In this document: piece after piece, positions 40,629-51,377 of the stretch | Layout: each line of letters starts with the position of its first letter | Numbering within the stretch: the stretch's first letter is position 1 | Assembly (NCBI GenBank): GCA_905221615.1 | Contig: CAJNDT010001292.1 | Coordinates: forward strand, 1-64,000 | Reading direction: 5' to 3' | Length of the DNA stretch: 64,000 nucleotides | Source: Symbiodinium sp. CCMP2592 | Taxonomy: Eukaryota > Sar > Dinophyceae > Suessiales > Symbiodiniaceae | The notes under the pieces: model-generated | Told to the model about the DNA's origin: nothing | The model's database searches: none | Seen by the model: only the letters and a program-made list of their open reading frames with translations | Position numbers and translations under genes: made by a program

Positions 40629-41511
40629 CGACAGCGTAGCGGTCGCCCCGGGCAACTTGAGGGTGCACTTCTTTCATAGGGGGCTGCTTCTTGGCCCGTA
40701 AAACCCATCGCCTAGGGTTTTCCTATGGCCCAAACCCGCGGCCCAACCAAACCCGTGGCCGCAGTCCCTGCCCGAAACTCTCCCGCACCCCTCCGCGCGC
40801 CCCACGCTGCACCCGCCGCGCGTGCCCCCCCCGCGCGCACGCGCCCGCGCCCGCCGCGCCCGCCCCCGCGCCCGCGCCCCCCCGCACCCCGCACCTCGCC
40901 CCGCACCCGCACCCGCATCCTGCGCCCCGCCCCCCGCGCCGGCGCGCACCCCGCGCGCGCCTCCGCGCCGGTTGCCGTGGCCCCCGCGCCCCCGCGCCCC
41001 CGCCCGCACCGCCCCCGGCCTGCCCACGCCCCCCCGGCCCCGCGCCCGGCCCGCGCCCGCCGCCCGCGCCCCCCGCTCCCCGCGCCCCCTCCGCGCCCAC
41101 ACCCCGCGCCCCGCCCGCCCCGCGCCGCTGCGCCGCGCCCGCGCCCGCGCACGCGCACCGCACCGCCCCCGGCCTGCCACGCCCCCCCGGCCCGCGCCCG
41201 CGCCCACGCCCATGCTCGCCCAGACCGCGGTCCGCAGCAGGCGCGCCGGCGACGCGCGCCCGGCCGCACGCGCGTCCGCGCCCGCGCCGCCCGCACCACG
41301 CCCCGCGCGCGCCCCCCGAGCGCGCCCCGCGCCGCGCCCCGCGCCCGCGCCCCCCCCCCCGCACCCGCGCCCGGAAGGATTTCGGGCAGAATTTCGGGTA
41401 TTCGTGGAGGGGATTTCTGGCTTTCGTAGGAGAATTTCGTGCTTTTTGCTTCCATTCTACTGTTAAACCAACAACCTACGCTGTCGCATCTTGGCGCTTG
41501 CGCCTTCTAAA
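40629..41511 (+). mobile_element. A2: class A element, about 0.88 kb
   Basis: 5' CGACAGCGTAG at 40629 after GGTT; subterminal CTACGCTGTCG at 41476-41486; hairpin; TTCTAAA end. The core is C-rich (40780-41365) without the CCCTAAA array of A1/A3. The tail AAGGATTTCGGGCAGAATTT is shared with A4. The 150-280 aa ORFs are low-complexity artefacts. Confidence 0.8.
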
Positions 41512-41528
41512 ATTTAGGGTTTAGGGTT

Positions 41529-42631
41529 CGACAGCGTAGCGGTCGCCCTGGCCAACTTGAGGGTGCACTTCTTTCATAGGGGGCTGCTTCTTGGCCCGTA
41601 AAACCCATCGCCTAGGGTTTTCCTATGGCCCAAACCCGCGGCCCAACCAAACCCGTGGCCGCAGTCCCTGCCCGAAACTCTCCCGCACCCCTCCGCGCGC
41701 CCCACGCTGCACCCGCCGCGCGTGCACCCCTTGCGCCTGCCCGACCCGCGCCCCCACCGTGCCCGCGCCCCGCGCCCGCGCCCGCGCCCCGTTCCCGCGC
41801 CCGCGCTCGCGTCCGCGCCCGCACGCTCGCCCGGGCTGGAACTCATTTTAAAAATCCATGTCCGCAGCCTGCCGCGCTGCCCGCCCACCCAGCCCCTGCG
41901 CCCGGCCGCCCGCACCACGCCCCTGCGCCCTGCCCCCCCACACCCCCCCCCGCTCCAGCGCGCACCCCCCCCGCGCCCCGCGCCCCGCGCCCCCACGGCC
42001 CCCGCCCACCCGCCCTAAACCCTAAACCCTAGCACCCTAAACCCTAAACCGTCGACTAAGGCGCCGAACCTCAACCCAAGGCCCCAAACCCTCAACCCTG
42101 GGGCCGGAAACCCTAAACCCAAGGCCCCAAACCCTCAACCCTAGGGCCTTAAACCCTAAACCCTAGGGCCCTAAACCCTAAACCCTAGCACCCAAACCCT
42201 AAACCCTCGGCCCCGAAACCTTAAACCCAAGGCCCCGAAACCCTAAACCCAAGGCCCCAAACCTTCAACCCTAGGGCCCTAAACCCTAAACCCTAGCACC
42301 CTGAACCCTAAACCTTCGGCCCCGAAACCCTAAACCCTAGCACCCAAACCCTAAACCCTCGGCCCCGAAACCCTAAATCCTAAACCCTCGGCCCCGAAAC
42401 CCTAAACCCAAGGCCCCGAAACCCTCAACCCTAGGGCCTTAAAGCCTAGACCCTAGCACCCAATCCCTAAACCCTCGGCCCCGAAACCCTAAACCCAAGG
42501 CCCCAAACCATCAACCCTAGGGCCCTAAACCCTCAACCCTCGGGCCTTAAAAGATTTCGGGCTTCCTGCTTCCATTCTACTGTTAAACCAACAACCTACG
42601 CTGTCGCATCTTGGCGCTTGCGCCTTCTAAA
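41529..42631 (+). mobile_element. A3: class A element, about 1.1 kb, holds the empty site of the 14-kb insertion
   Basis: 5' CGACAGCGTAG at 41529; subterminal CTACGCTGTCG at 42596-42606; TTCTAAA end. The C-rich core (41690-42015) is followed by a CCCTAAA-type array (42016-42545). It is separated from A2 only by about 17 bp of TTTAGGG. The uninterrupted TA target is at 42287-42288. Confidence 0.85.
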
Positions 42632-42661
42632 ATTTAGGGTTTAGGGTTTATAGAAATTGTT

Positions 42662-45237
42662 CGCCAGCGCAGTTTTTGGACTGCGAGCGCGCCCCGGCCA
42701 ATTCCGCTTTCAAGCTCTGTCTAGCTTTTTTTCCTTAGGGGGGTAGCCCTAATCCCTAAAGTTTGCCGGAAAAAATTTTTTGCTTTTTTCCATCCAGCCT
42801 CGCCCCGGCACCCCTAATCCCTAAAGTTTGGCGGAAAAAGTTTTTTGGTCCGCCCGGCCCCAGCCCCGGCCGCTTAAAGTTTGGTGGATGATTTGTCCAC
42901 CCGGCCCAGGCCCCGGCACCCTCAATCCCTAAAGTTTGGCGGAAAAATCTTTTTTTGTCCACCCGGCCCCGGCCCCAGCGCCCCTACTCCCTGAAGTTTG
43001 GAGGAAAATGTTTTTGTTTGTCCACCCGGCCCCGGCCCCGGCCAAAAGATTGGTGGATTTGTGTTTGCATTTTTTGTTAACCTGGCCCCCGCCCCGGCGC
43101 CCCTAATCCCTAACGTTTGGCGCAACAAAGCTGTTTTTGTCCACCCCCCGGCCCCGGCGCCCCTAATCCCTAAAGTTTTGCGGAAAAAATTGTTTTTTTG
43201 GTCCACCCGGCCCCGGCCCCGGCCTAAAGATTGGTGGATTTTTTTCGTACACACGGCCTCGCCCCTTTTCCCGATTTTTTGGCTGATTTTTTTTTGTCCA
43301 CCCGGCCGGCCCCGGCGCCCCTAATCCCTAAAGTTTGGCGGAAAAAGCTGTTTTTTGTCCACCCGGCCCGGCGCCCGTAATCCCTAAAGTTTGGCGGAAA
43401 AAGTTTTTTTGTCCGCCCGGCCCCAGCCCCGGCCGCTTAAAGTTTGGTGGATGATTTGTCCACCCGGCCCAGGCCCCGGCACCCTCAATCCCTAAAGTTT
43501 GGCGGAAAAATCTTTTTTTGTCAAACCGGCCTTAACCCCGGCGCCCCCTTCTGACCCTCCCTGCACCTTTTCACGTGGCCCCCTTCCCACGAAACCCTTT
43601 CCCATGAAGCGCCCTGCCCCTGCATCCCTGGCTTTTTGGGCCCTTTGGCTGGTGCCCCTGAGCCCCCGAACTACGTCCAAGCCCCCAAACTGGGTTTTTT
43701 TTCTTTTTTCACAAATTTGGTTTTTCTTTTTGCAGGCCCCCTCCAAGCCCCCAAATTGTGTTGGCGTTCTCCAGCGATGTTGTGGCCATCGCAAGCTTGT
43801 AACGGCGAGGAGTTGTCTTTGCGCTTTTCATACACATGGAGCAACCTTTTTTCCAGTTGGCTGGAGAAGCGTTCAGCTTTTTCGGCCAAGAACTCTCACC
43901 TGAAGTGCGGCGTTCGACTCCCCAACAAGCAAAACAAACTCCACTTGCAGTGCCGGGTACCGCCGCGATTAGCGAAGCAGTTCTCACCTGAAATGTGGTG
44001 TTGGATGCCGCAATAGGCAAAGCATTTCGAGAAGTTTCCGAAGCTTCAACCTTTCACACGGCGCTGCAGAAAATGGTTCCACGCCAACTTGGAGCCGGAC
44101 GTTGCAGCACGCACATCATGCGAAATTGCTCCGACGCTCCACTACAACCTACATGCCGGTAAAAAGGGAATGTGTTTGAGGTTGGGCTGGGGCAGAGAGC
44201 CAGCACCTAGACACTGATTCTGCAATTGGCATACAGTCCATGCCATTGGCGCTAGCTATGAATGACTGAGCTGCTGGCTTCTAAGCCGAAAGGCAACTTG
44301 ATCGAGGACCTTGCTCACGCCACCTCTGGAGCCATGGTCTAGCAAGTCGCAGGCTTTGTTCGCATGGAATTGGACTGAGAATTCACGTTTTCCGCGGCGG
44401 TGCTCATTCTATATGTCGTGTGAAAACTGCAAGATCATCTCCCCGGTAGCCCCTCTGATCCTTGTCTCGTCAGCGACCCTTTCGGCAGTGTCTGCTGCTA
44501 GCTGCTGGGATGGACGTGGTGAAGTATCGTGTTAACATACCACCCATGAGTAAGAATGCCATATTCAAGCAATATCATCCTATTACTTGCGAGGGAGCGA
44601 GCTGGAAGAGACAAGACATCAGTTGCGGGCTCGCTTCTGTCTCCCGGCTCTGCATTCCGGACAGAATTTCGGCCGCGTCAGTCCAGGTGCATGAACCTCT
44701 TGATACAGCTTCTGGCATTTTGGGTTCTGGCACTTGTGCCATCCAGTGGACGCCCTGGTGCCACGGACTGCGCAATTGGAGCAATGGCTACTGCTATCAT
44801 TGCCCGCTGCACGAAGGCCAAAGGGTTGGTCGCAGCCCCTGCACAGGAACCAACCTCCACGCAGGCGCTTCGCTTTGGGACGCACCTCCTCTTGGCAGTC
44901 CTTGCATACCGCACAGCCGCGTGGCAGGGTGCACATGCTGGACTCGAAAGCATTGGCAAGCTTGGTCGTTCCGCACGTATAGCATGTTAAAGTGCGTTGA
45001 TTGCGAGCACAATTCGTACACATCTTCTTGGCATCCGGTGCTTCTTGGCGCAGCTGCGCTACTGGGAATTGCTTGGGTCATTTCAATTTACTTAAACCGT
45101 TCAGTTGCACTTAGAAAAAACTTGTCAATTTACTTAAACTGCCCTATGGTCGACCGTTGCTTGCCTTAAATCCTGCGTACCTGCTGAACATCAAACCAGA
45201 AGCTGCGCTGGCGCACCTTCGGCGCAAGCCGTCTAAA
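42662..45237 (+). mobile_element. B3: class B element, 2576 bp
   Basis: Same length and termini as B1 and B2 (5' CGCCAGCGCAG at 42662; CTGCGCTGGCG at 45203-45213). The 5' flank is TATAGAAATTGTT, as for A1: insertion after TT of class D sequence TATAGAAATTGTTTAGGG. Confidence 0.8.
44619..45023 (-). CDS. Cys-rich zinc-ribbon-like protein carried by element B (copy 3)
   Basis: Same 134-aa protein as copies 1 and 2. B3 differs from B1 elsewhere (for example CTTTCGGCAGTGTC near 44478), so the copies are not assembly duplicates of one locus. Confidence 0.65.
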   Translation of the reverse strand: MCTNCARNQRTLTCYTCGTTKLANAFESSMCTLPRGCAVCKDCQEEVRPKAKRLRGGWFLCRGCDQPFGLRAAGNDSSSHCSNCAVRGTRASTGWHKCQNPKCQKLYQEVHAPGLTRPKFCPECRAGRQKRARN

Positions 45238-45247
45238 ATTTAGGGTT

Positions 45248-45965
45248 CAGGTCCGGAATTTTGTGCGGTTTTGGGCGGGTTTTGGGCGGGTTTTGCCTTT
45301 TGCTTTTGCTGGCTAATTGCTTTGGTGAGTCTTTTGGGGGCCTTTTGCTTTTGCTGGGTAGTTGCTTTGGTGGGGAACCCCAAATTTGCTCAAAATCACG
45401 AAAATTGGCCGTTTAAGCTGGCAAATTGGTTCAAAATCACGATAATTGGCCATTTAGCGATTTCCCAAAAACCGCAAAATATGCCAGAAAACCCTTATTT
45501 TGGCCTTTGGGAAAGCCCAAATTGGCTCAAAATCACGAAGATTTGCCATTTGGCCATTTGCCAAATCCGTAAAATAGGCGCAAGAGCCCACTTGGCGATT
45601 TCCCAAAATCTGCAAAATGTGCCAAAAAGCTTTTATTTTTGTCATTTCGGCAGCCCTCGAAAAACCAAATTGGATCAAAATCACGAAAAATTTGCCATTC
45701 GGCGATTTCCCACATCCGCAAGATAGGCTAAAAAGCCCTTATTGTGGCCATTTTGGCAGCCCTTGCGAAAGCCCAAATTGACCCAAAATTACGAAAATTG
45801 TGCCATTGGGTTTCGCCTTTTGCTTTTGCTGGGCGGTTTTGGGAGGGTTTGCGGCGGGTTTTGACCGGGTTTCGCATTTGGCTGTTGACTACGTTAACGT
45901 CATCAAGGGCTGGGCTCAGCTGGCTGTGGTTGCTAAACAATTTCTATTTATCCTGGGCTTGAGGG
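45248..45965 (+). mobile_element. D3: class D element with internal degenerate repeats
   Basis: Starts CAGGTCCGGAATTTTGTGCG and ends CTAAACAATTTCTATTTATC plus GGGCTTGAGGG, the same 3' end as D1/D2. Its middle (45380-45815) is about four degenerate units of roughly 120 bp built on CAAAATCACGAAAATTGGCC. Confidence 0.55.
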
Positions 45966-45990
45966 TTTAGGGTTTAGGGTTTAGGGTTTT
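45966..45990 (+). repeat. TTTAGGG spacer between D3 and C1
   Basis: Three perfect TTTAGGG units then TTTT, joined to CGCTGCGAGTGCG. The same join occurs at 60170-60193. Confidence 0.9.
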
Positions 45991-48275
45991 CGCTGCGAGT
46001 GCGCTGTCGACCCCTCCATGAAGTGGTTGGGGTCGGCGCATGAGCTGCAATGCCCGCCCTCCCACCCTAATTTCAAACCTTGAACGGGTTTAGGGTTGTC
46101 TACCCCCCCAACCCCCCCTAGCAAGGGGGGCTTATATGGTTTGGAAGCAACAACAACAAACAACTTTTCCACAACGCCAAAGTGACAATCTCCAGGCGCA
46201 AAGTGACAATCTCCAGGCCCCAAAGTGACAATCTCCAGGCCCCAAAGTGACAATCTCCAGGCCCCAAAGTGACCCAAAGGGCCTGGCTTCGGTGGGCTTG
46301 TGGCCTCTGGGGCCTTTGCAGGGTTTACGGGGGAGGACCTTCTGCAGGCTTTGTGGGGGCTGCGCGGCCTTCTGGAAATCTTCTGGACACCTTTTTGCCC
46401 ACCTTCAAAACTGCTTAAAACCTATTGAAACAGCTACAAAAACCAGATAAAACTTTTAAAAACCATTCTGAGCTTTAAGAACCTCGCAAAACCTGCAAAA
46501 ACTTCAACCAGACCAGGCCAACTTTTCCACAACACCAAAGTGAAAAACTCCAGGCGCAAAGTGACAATCTCCAGGCCCCCAAGCGACAATCTCCAGGCCC
46601 CAGAGTGACAATCTCCAGGCCCCAAAGTGACAATCTCCAGGCCCAAAGTGACCCAAAGGGCCTTCTGGGTGGCTTCGGTGGGCTTGTGGCCTCTGGGGCC
46701 TCTGCAGGGTTTACGGGGGAGGACCTTCTGCAGGCTTTGTGGGGGCCTGCGCTAGGCTCTGGGTCCTTAATTTTAATTACCGGTTAATTTTAAGCTCCGG
46801 GCCTTTAAGTTTAGGCTCCGGGTCCTTAATTTTAGGTCCGGTCCTTATTTTAAGCTCCGGTGCCTTAATTTTAGCCTGGCCCTTAATTACGGGCCCTTAA
46901 TTTTAGGCTCCGGGTCCTTGATTTTAGGTCTGGCCTTAATTTTAAGCTCCGGGTTCTTAATTTTCGGCTCCGGGTCCTTAATTTTAAGGTTCTTTAAAGG
47001 CAGCAAGGAGGAATCCAGGGGTCCCCGCCCATTTGCACCAAGGTTTACCGGGGCCCAGAAATCTGGAAAATTCCTGCTGATTTTGCCTTGTTAAATTCTT
47101 TACATAAAATGTGCATTTTAATGAGGGCCAAGTGCCCAAGTCGAGGTCCCCCTCTTTCTTTTCGTGTGGCTCCACTAAACTCTGCCCTGGGGCTCCTCGG
47201 TCCAGGGCTCGGAACCGTCCCTGAGCTTAGGATCGAAAAATGGACCCTCGAGTGCTCGTGTGTGCCCAAAGGGGTCGGGGCCACATTCTGCAGCAAAACA
47301 GGGCCGTTCTTTATGTGTGCCGCCACTAAACCATCCGGTGTCCATGTGGGCCCAAAGCGGTCAAGGCCACATTCTGCAGCAAAACAGGGCCGTTCTTTTC
47401 GTGTGGCTCCACTAAACTCTTCCCTGCCCTCCAAAAATCTGGAAAATCGCTGCTGATTTTGCCTTGTTAAATTCTTTATATAAAATGTGCATTTTAATTA
47501 GGGCCAGGTGCCCAAGTCGAGGTCCCCCTCTTTCTTTTCGTGTGGCTCCACTAAACTCTGCCCTGGGGCTCCTCGGTCCAGGGCTCGGAACCGTCCCTGA
47601 GCTTAGGATCGAAAAATGGACCCTCGAGTGCTCGTGTGTGCCCAAAGGGGTCGGGGCCACATTCTGCAGCAAAACAGGGCCGTTCTTTATGTGTGCCGCC
47701 ACTAAACCATCCGGTGTCCATGTGGGCCCAAAGCGGTCAAGGCCACATTCTGCAGCAAAACAGGGCCGTTCTGTTCGTGTGGCTCCACTAAACTCTTCCC
47801 TGCCTTCCAAAAATCTGGAAAATCGCTGCTGATTTTGCCTTGTTAAATTCTTTATATAAAATGTGCATTTTAATTAGGGCCAGGTGCCCAAGTCGAGGTC
47901 TCCCTCTTTCTTTTCGTGTGGCTCCACTAAACTGTGCCCTGAGGCTCCTCGGTCCAGGGCTCGGAACCGTCCCTGGGTCTTTAATTTAAGGCTCTTTAAA
48001 GGCAGCAAGGAGGAATCCAAGGGTGCCCGGCCATTTGCACTAAGGTTTACCGGGGCCCAGAAAGGAGGAATCCAGGGGTCCCCGGCCGGTTTGCACCAAG
48101 GTTTAGGGTTATTACTTTATAGGCTGACAGTAGCGGCCTATTCACTGGAGCCGCGTGGACCTGAGGTCCAGGACCTACGGCTTGCCTTTCGGCCATCGCC
48201 TACGGTCCGGCAGGCGCCTTCCGGTCCGCCTGCTGCGGCCGACCCCATTCGCTGCGGTGGGGGGTCGGCCTTCAG
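45991..48275 (+). mobile_element. C1: class C element, about 2.3 kb
   Basis: The 5' end CGCTGCGAGTGCGCTGTCG follows TTTAGGG. The 3' end is a 10-bp hairpin GGCCGACCCC / GGGGTCGGCC (48237-48270) followed by TTCAG and TTTAGGG. The interior has AAAGTGACAATCTCCAGGCC units (46180-46275, 46545-46645), a 21-27 bp CTCCGGGTCCTTAATTTTA array (46755-46990), and three W cores (about 47060, 47436, 47812). Unlike A and B, I find no matching subterminal inverted repeat. It aligns with C2, which has an extra 1.4 kb helicase-bearing segment. Confidence 0.65.
47045..47960 (+). repeat. Three tandem W-core units in C1 (about 376-bp period)
   Basis: Each unit runs from TCTGGAAAATTGCTGCTGAT through TTTCTTTTCGTGTGGCTCCA to a CTCGGTCCAGGGCTCGGAAC segment and a CACATTCTGCAGCAAAACAG doublet. 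The first 115 bp is homologous to the W module at 12.2-15.4 kb. Confidence 0.8.
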
Positions 48276-48291
48276 TTTAGGGTTTAGGGTT

Positions 48292-48435
48292 CGACAGCGT
48301 AGCAGTCGCCCTAGTCAACTTGAGGGTGCACTTCTTTCATAGGGGGGTGTGTCCTAAACCCAGAAACGAAATTTCGAAACGTAAACGTAGCCATCGCGAT
48401 GGGTGGGTGGCCGGGGTGGGTGTTGGGTTGCGGGT
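48292..48435 (+). mobile_element. A7: class A element truncated onto TTTAGGG repeats
   Basis: Begins CGACAGCGTAGCAGTCGCCC like A4 and A6 but stops after GGGTTGCGGG, where A4 continues. It is joined directly to TTAGGG TTTAGGG (48436-48491, about eight units, two with changes). No 3' end is present. Confidence 0.75.
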
Positions 48436-48774
48436 TAGGGTTTAGGGTTAAGGGTTTAGGGTTTAGGGTTTAGGGTTTAGGGTTGAGGGTTCGACAGCGT
48501 AGCAGTCGCCCTAGTCAACTTGAGGGTGCACTTCTTTCATAGGGGGGTGTGTCCTAAACCCAGAAACGAAATTTCGAAACGTAAACGTAGCCATCGCGAT
48601 GGGTGGGTGGCCGGGGTGGGTGGTGGGTGGAACCATAAACCCATGGCCCAAACCCATGCTCCTTGGAGTGGCTTACGGAATTTTCATGAAATTCTTTAGG
48701 AATCGTAAATATTCACCACCGTGATCCTGGGGGGCGCTGCCCCCCAGACCCCCCGCCAGGACTCCTCGGCCCCG

Positions 48775-51377
48775 GAACCCTAAACCCAAGGCCCTGAAAC
48801 CCTACACCCCAGGCCCCAAACCCTCAACCCTAGGGCCCTAAACCTTAAACCCTAGCACCCAAACCCTAAACCCTCGGCCCCGAAACCTTAAACCCAAGGC
48901 CCCGAAACCTTAAACCCAAGGCCCCAAACCCTAGGGCCCTAAACCCTAAACCCTAGCACCCTAAATCCTAAACCCTCGGCCCCGAAACCCTAAACCCAAG
49001 GCCCCAAACCCTCAACCCTAGGGCCTTAAACCCTCAACCCTGGGGCCCTAAACCTTAAACCCTAGCACCCAAACCCTCAACCCTCGGCCCCGAAACCCTA
49101 AACCCAAGGCCCCGAAACTCTAAACCCTCGGCCCCGAAACCCTACACCCCAGGCCCCAAACCCTCAACCCTAGGGCCCTAAACCCTAAACCCTAGCACCC
49201 AAACCCAAAACCCTCGGCCCCGAAACCCTAAACCCAAAGCCCCCAAACCTTAAACCCAAGGCCCCAAACCTTCAACCCTAGGGCCCGAAACCCTAAACCC
49301 TAGCACCCTAAATCCTAAACCCTCGGCCCCGAAACCCTAAACCCAAGGCCCAAAACCCCTAGGGTCTTAAACCCTAAACCCTAGGGCCCTAAACCCTAAA
49401 CCCTAGCACCCAAACCCTAAACCCTCGGCCCCGAAACCCTAAACCCAAGGCCCCAAACCCTCACCCCTAGGGCCCTAAACCCTAAACCCTCGGCCCCGGA
49501 ACCCTAAACCCAAGGCCCCGAAACCCTACACCCAGGCCCCAAACCCTCAACCCTAGGGCCCTAAACCCTAAACCCTAGCACCCAAACCCTAAACCCTCGG
49601 CCCCGAAACCCTAAACCCAAGGCCCCGAAACCTTAAACCCAAGGCCCCAAACCCTAGGGCCCTAAACCCTAAACCCTAGCACCCTAAATCCTAAACCCTC
49701 GGCCCCGAAACCCTAAACCCAAGGCCCCAAACCCTCAACCCTAGGGCCTTAAAACCCCAAACCAACCCTAAACCCTCGGCCCCGAAACCCCCAAGGCCCC
49801 AAACCCTAAACCCTCGGCCCCGAAACCCTAAACCCAAGGCCCCGAACCCTAAACCCTAGGGCCCTAAACCCTAAACCCTAGCACCCAAACCTAAACCCTC
49901 GGCCCCGAAACCCTAAACCCAAGGCCCCCAAACCTTAAACCCAAGGCCCCAAACCTCAACCCTAGGGCCTTAAACCCTAAACCCTAGGGCAAACCCTAAA
50001 CCCTAGCACCCAAACCCTAAACCCTCGGCCCCGAAACCCTAAACCCAAGGCCCAAAACCTCAACCCTAGGGCCTAAACCCTAACCCCAGGGCCCTAAACC
50101 CTAAACCCTAGCACCCAACCCTAAACCTCGGCCCCGAAACCCTCAACCCTAAACCCTCGGCCCCGGAACCCTAACCCAAGGCCCCCCCCTACACCCCAGG
50201 CCCCAAACCCTCAACCCCGGGGCCCTAAACCCTAACCCTAGCACCCAAACCCTAAACCTCGCCCCGAAACCCTAAACCCAAGGCCCCGAACCTAAACCCA
50301 AGGCCCCAAAACTTCAACCCTAGGGCCCTAAACCCTAAACCCTAGCACCCTAAATCCTGAACCCTCGGCCCCGAAACCCTAAACCCAAGGCCCCAAACCC
50401 TCAACCCTAGGGCCTTAAACCCTCAACCCTGGGGCCCTAAACCTTAAACCCTAGCACCCAAACCCTAAACCCTCGGCCCCGAAACCCTAAACCCAAGGCC
50501 CCGAAACCCTAAACCCTCGGCCCCGAAACCCTACACCCCAGGCCCCAAACCCTCAACCCTAGCACCCAAACCCAAAACCCTCGGCCCCGAAACCCTAAAC
50601 CCAAGGCCCCCAAACCTTAAACCCAAGGCCCCAAACCTTCAACCCTAGGGCCCGAAACCCTAAACCCTAGCACCCTAAATCCTAAACCCTCGGCCCCGAA
50701 ACCCTAAACCCAAGGCCCAAAACCCTCAACCCTAGGGCCTTAAACCCTAAACCCCAGGGCCCTAAACCCTAAACCCTAGCACCCAAACCCTAAACCCTCG
50801 GCCCCGAAACCCTAAACCCTAAACCCTCGGCCCCGGAACCCTGAACCCAAGGCCCCGAAACCCTACACCCCAGGCCCCAAACCCTCAACCCCAGGGCCCT
50901 AAACCCTAAACCCTAGCACCCAAACCCTAAACCCTCGGCCCCGAAACCCTAAACCCAAGGCCCCGAAACCTTAAACCCAAGGCCCCAAACTTTCAACCCT
51001 AGGGCCCTAAACCCTAAACCCTAGCACCCTAAATCCTAAACCCTCGGCCCCGAAACCCTAAACCCAAGGCCCCAAACCCTCAACCCTAGGGCCTTAAACC
51101 CTAAACCCTAGGGCCCTAAACCCTAAACCCTAGCACCCAAACCCTAAACCCTCGGCCCCGAAACCCTAAACCCAAGGCCCCGAAACCCTAAACCCTCGGC
51201 CCCGAAACCCTACACCCCAGGCCCCAAACCCTCAACCCTAGCACCCAAACCCAAAACCCTAAACCCCTCAACCCTAGGGCCCGAAACCCTAAACCCTAGC
51301 ACCCTAAATCCTAAACCCTCGGCCCCGAAACCCTAAACCCAAGGCCCAAAACCCTCCCCTAGGGTCTTAAACACTAT
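48775..51377 (-). repeat. CCCTAAA-type array with higher-order period
   Basis: The array is not random telomeric decay. Blocks cycle in order through CCCTAAACCCTCGGCCCCGA, AACCCAAGGCCCC, CCCTCAACCCTAGGGCC and CCCTAGCACCC. Long stretches (for example 48880-49130 and 49590-49750) recur nearly unchanged. Confidence 0.85.
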
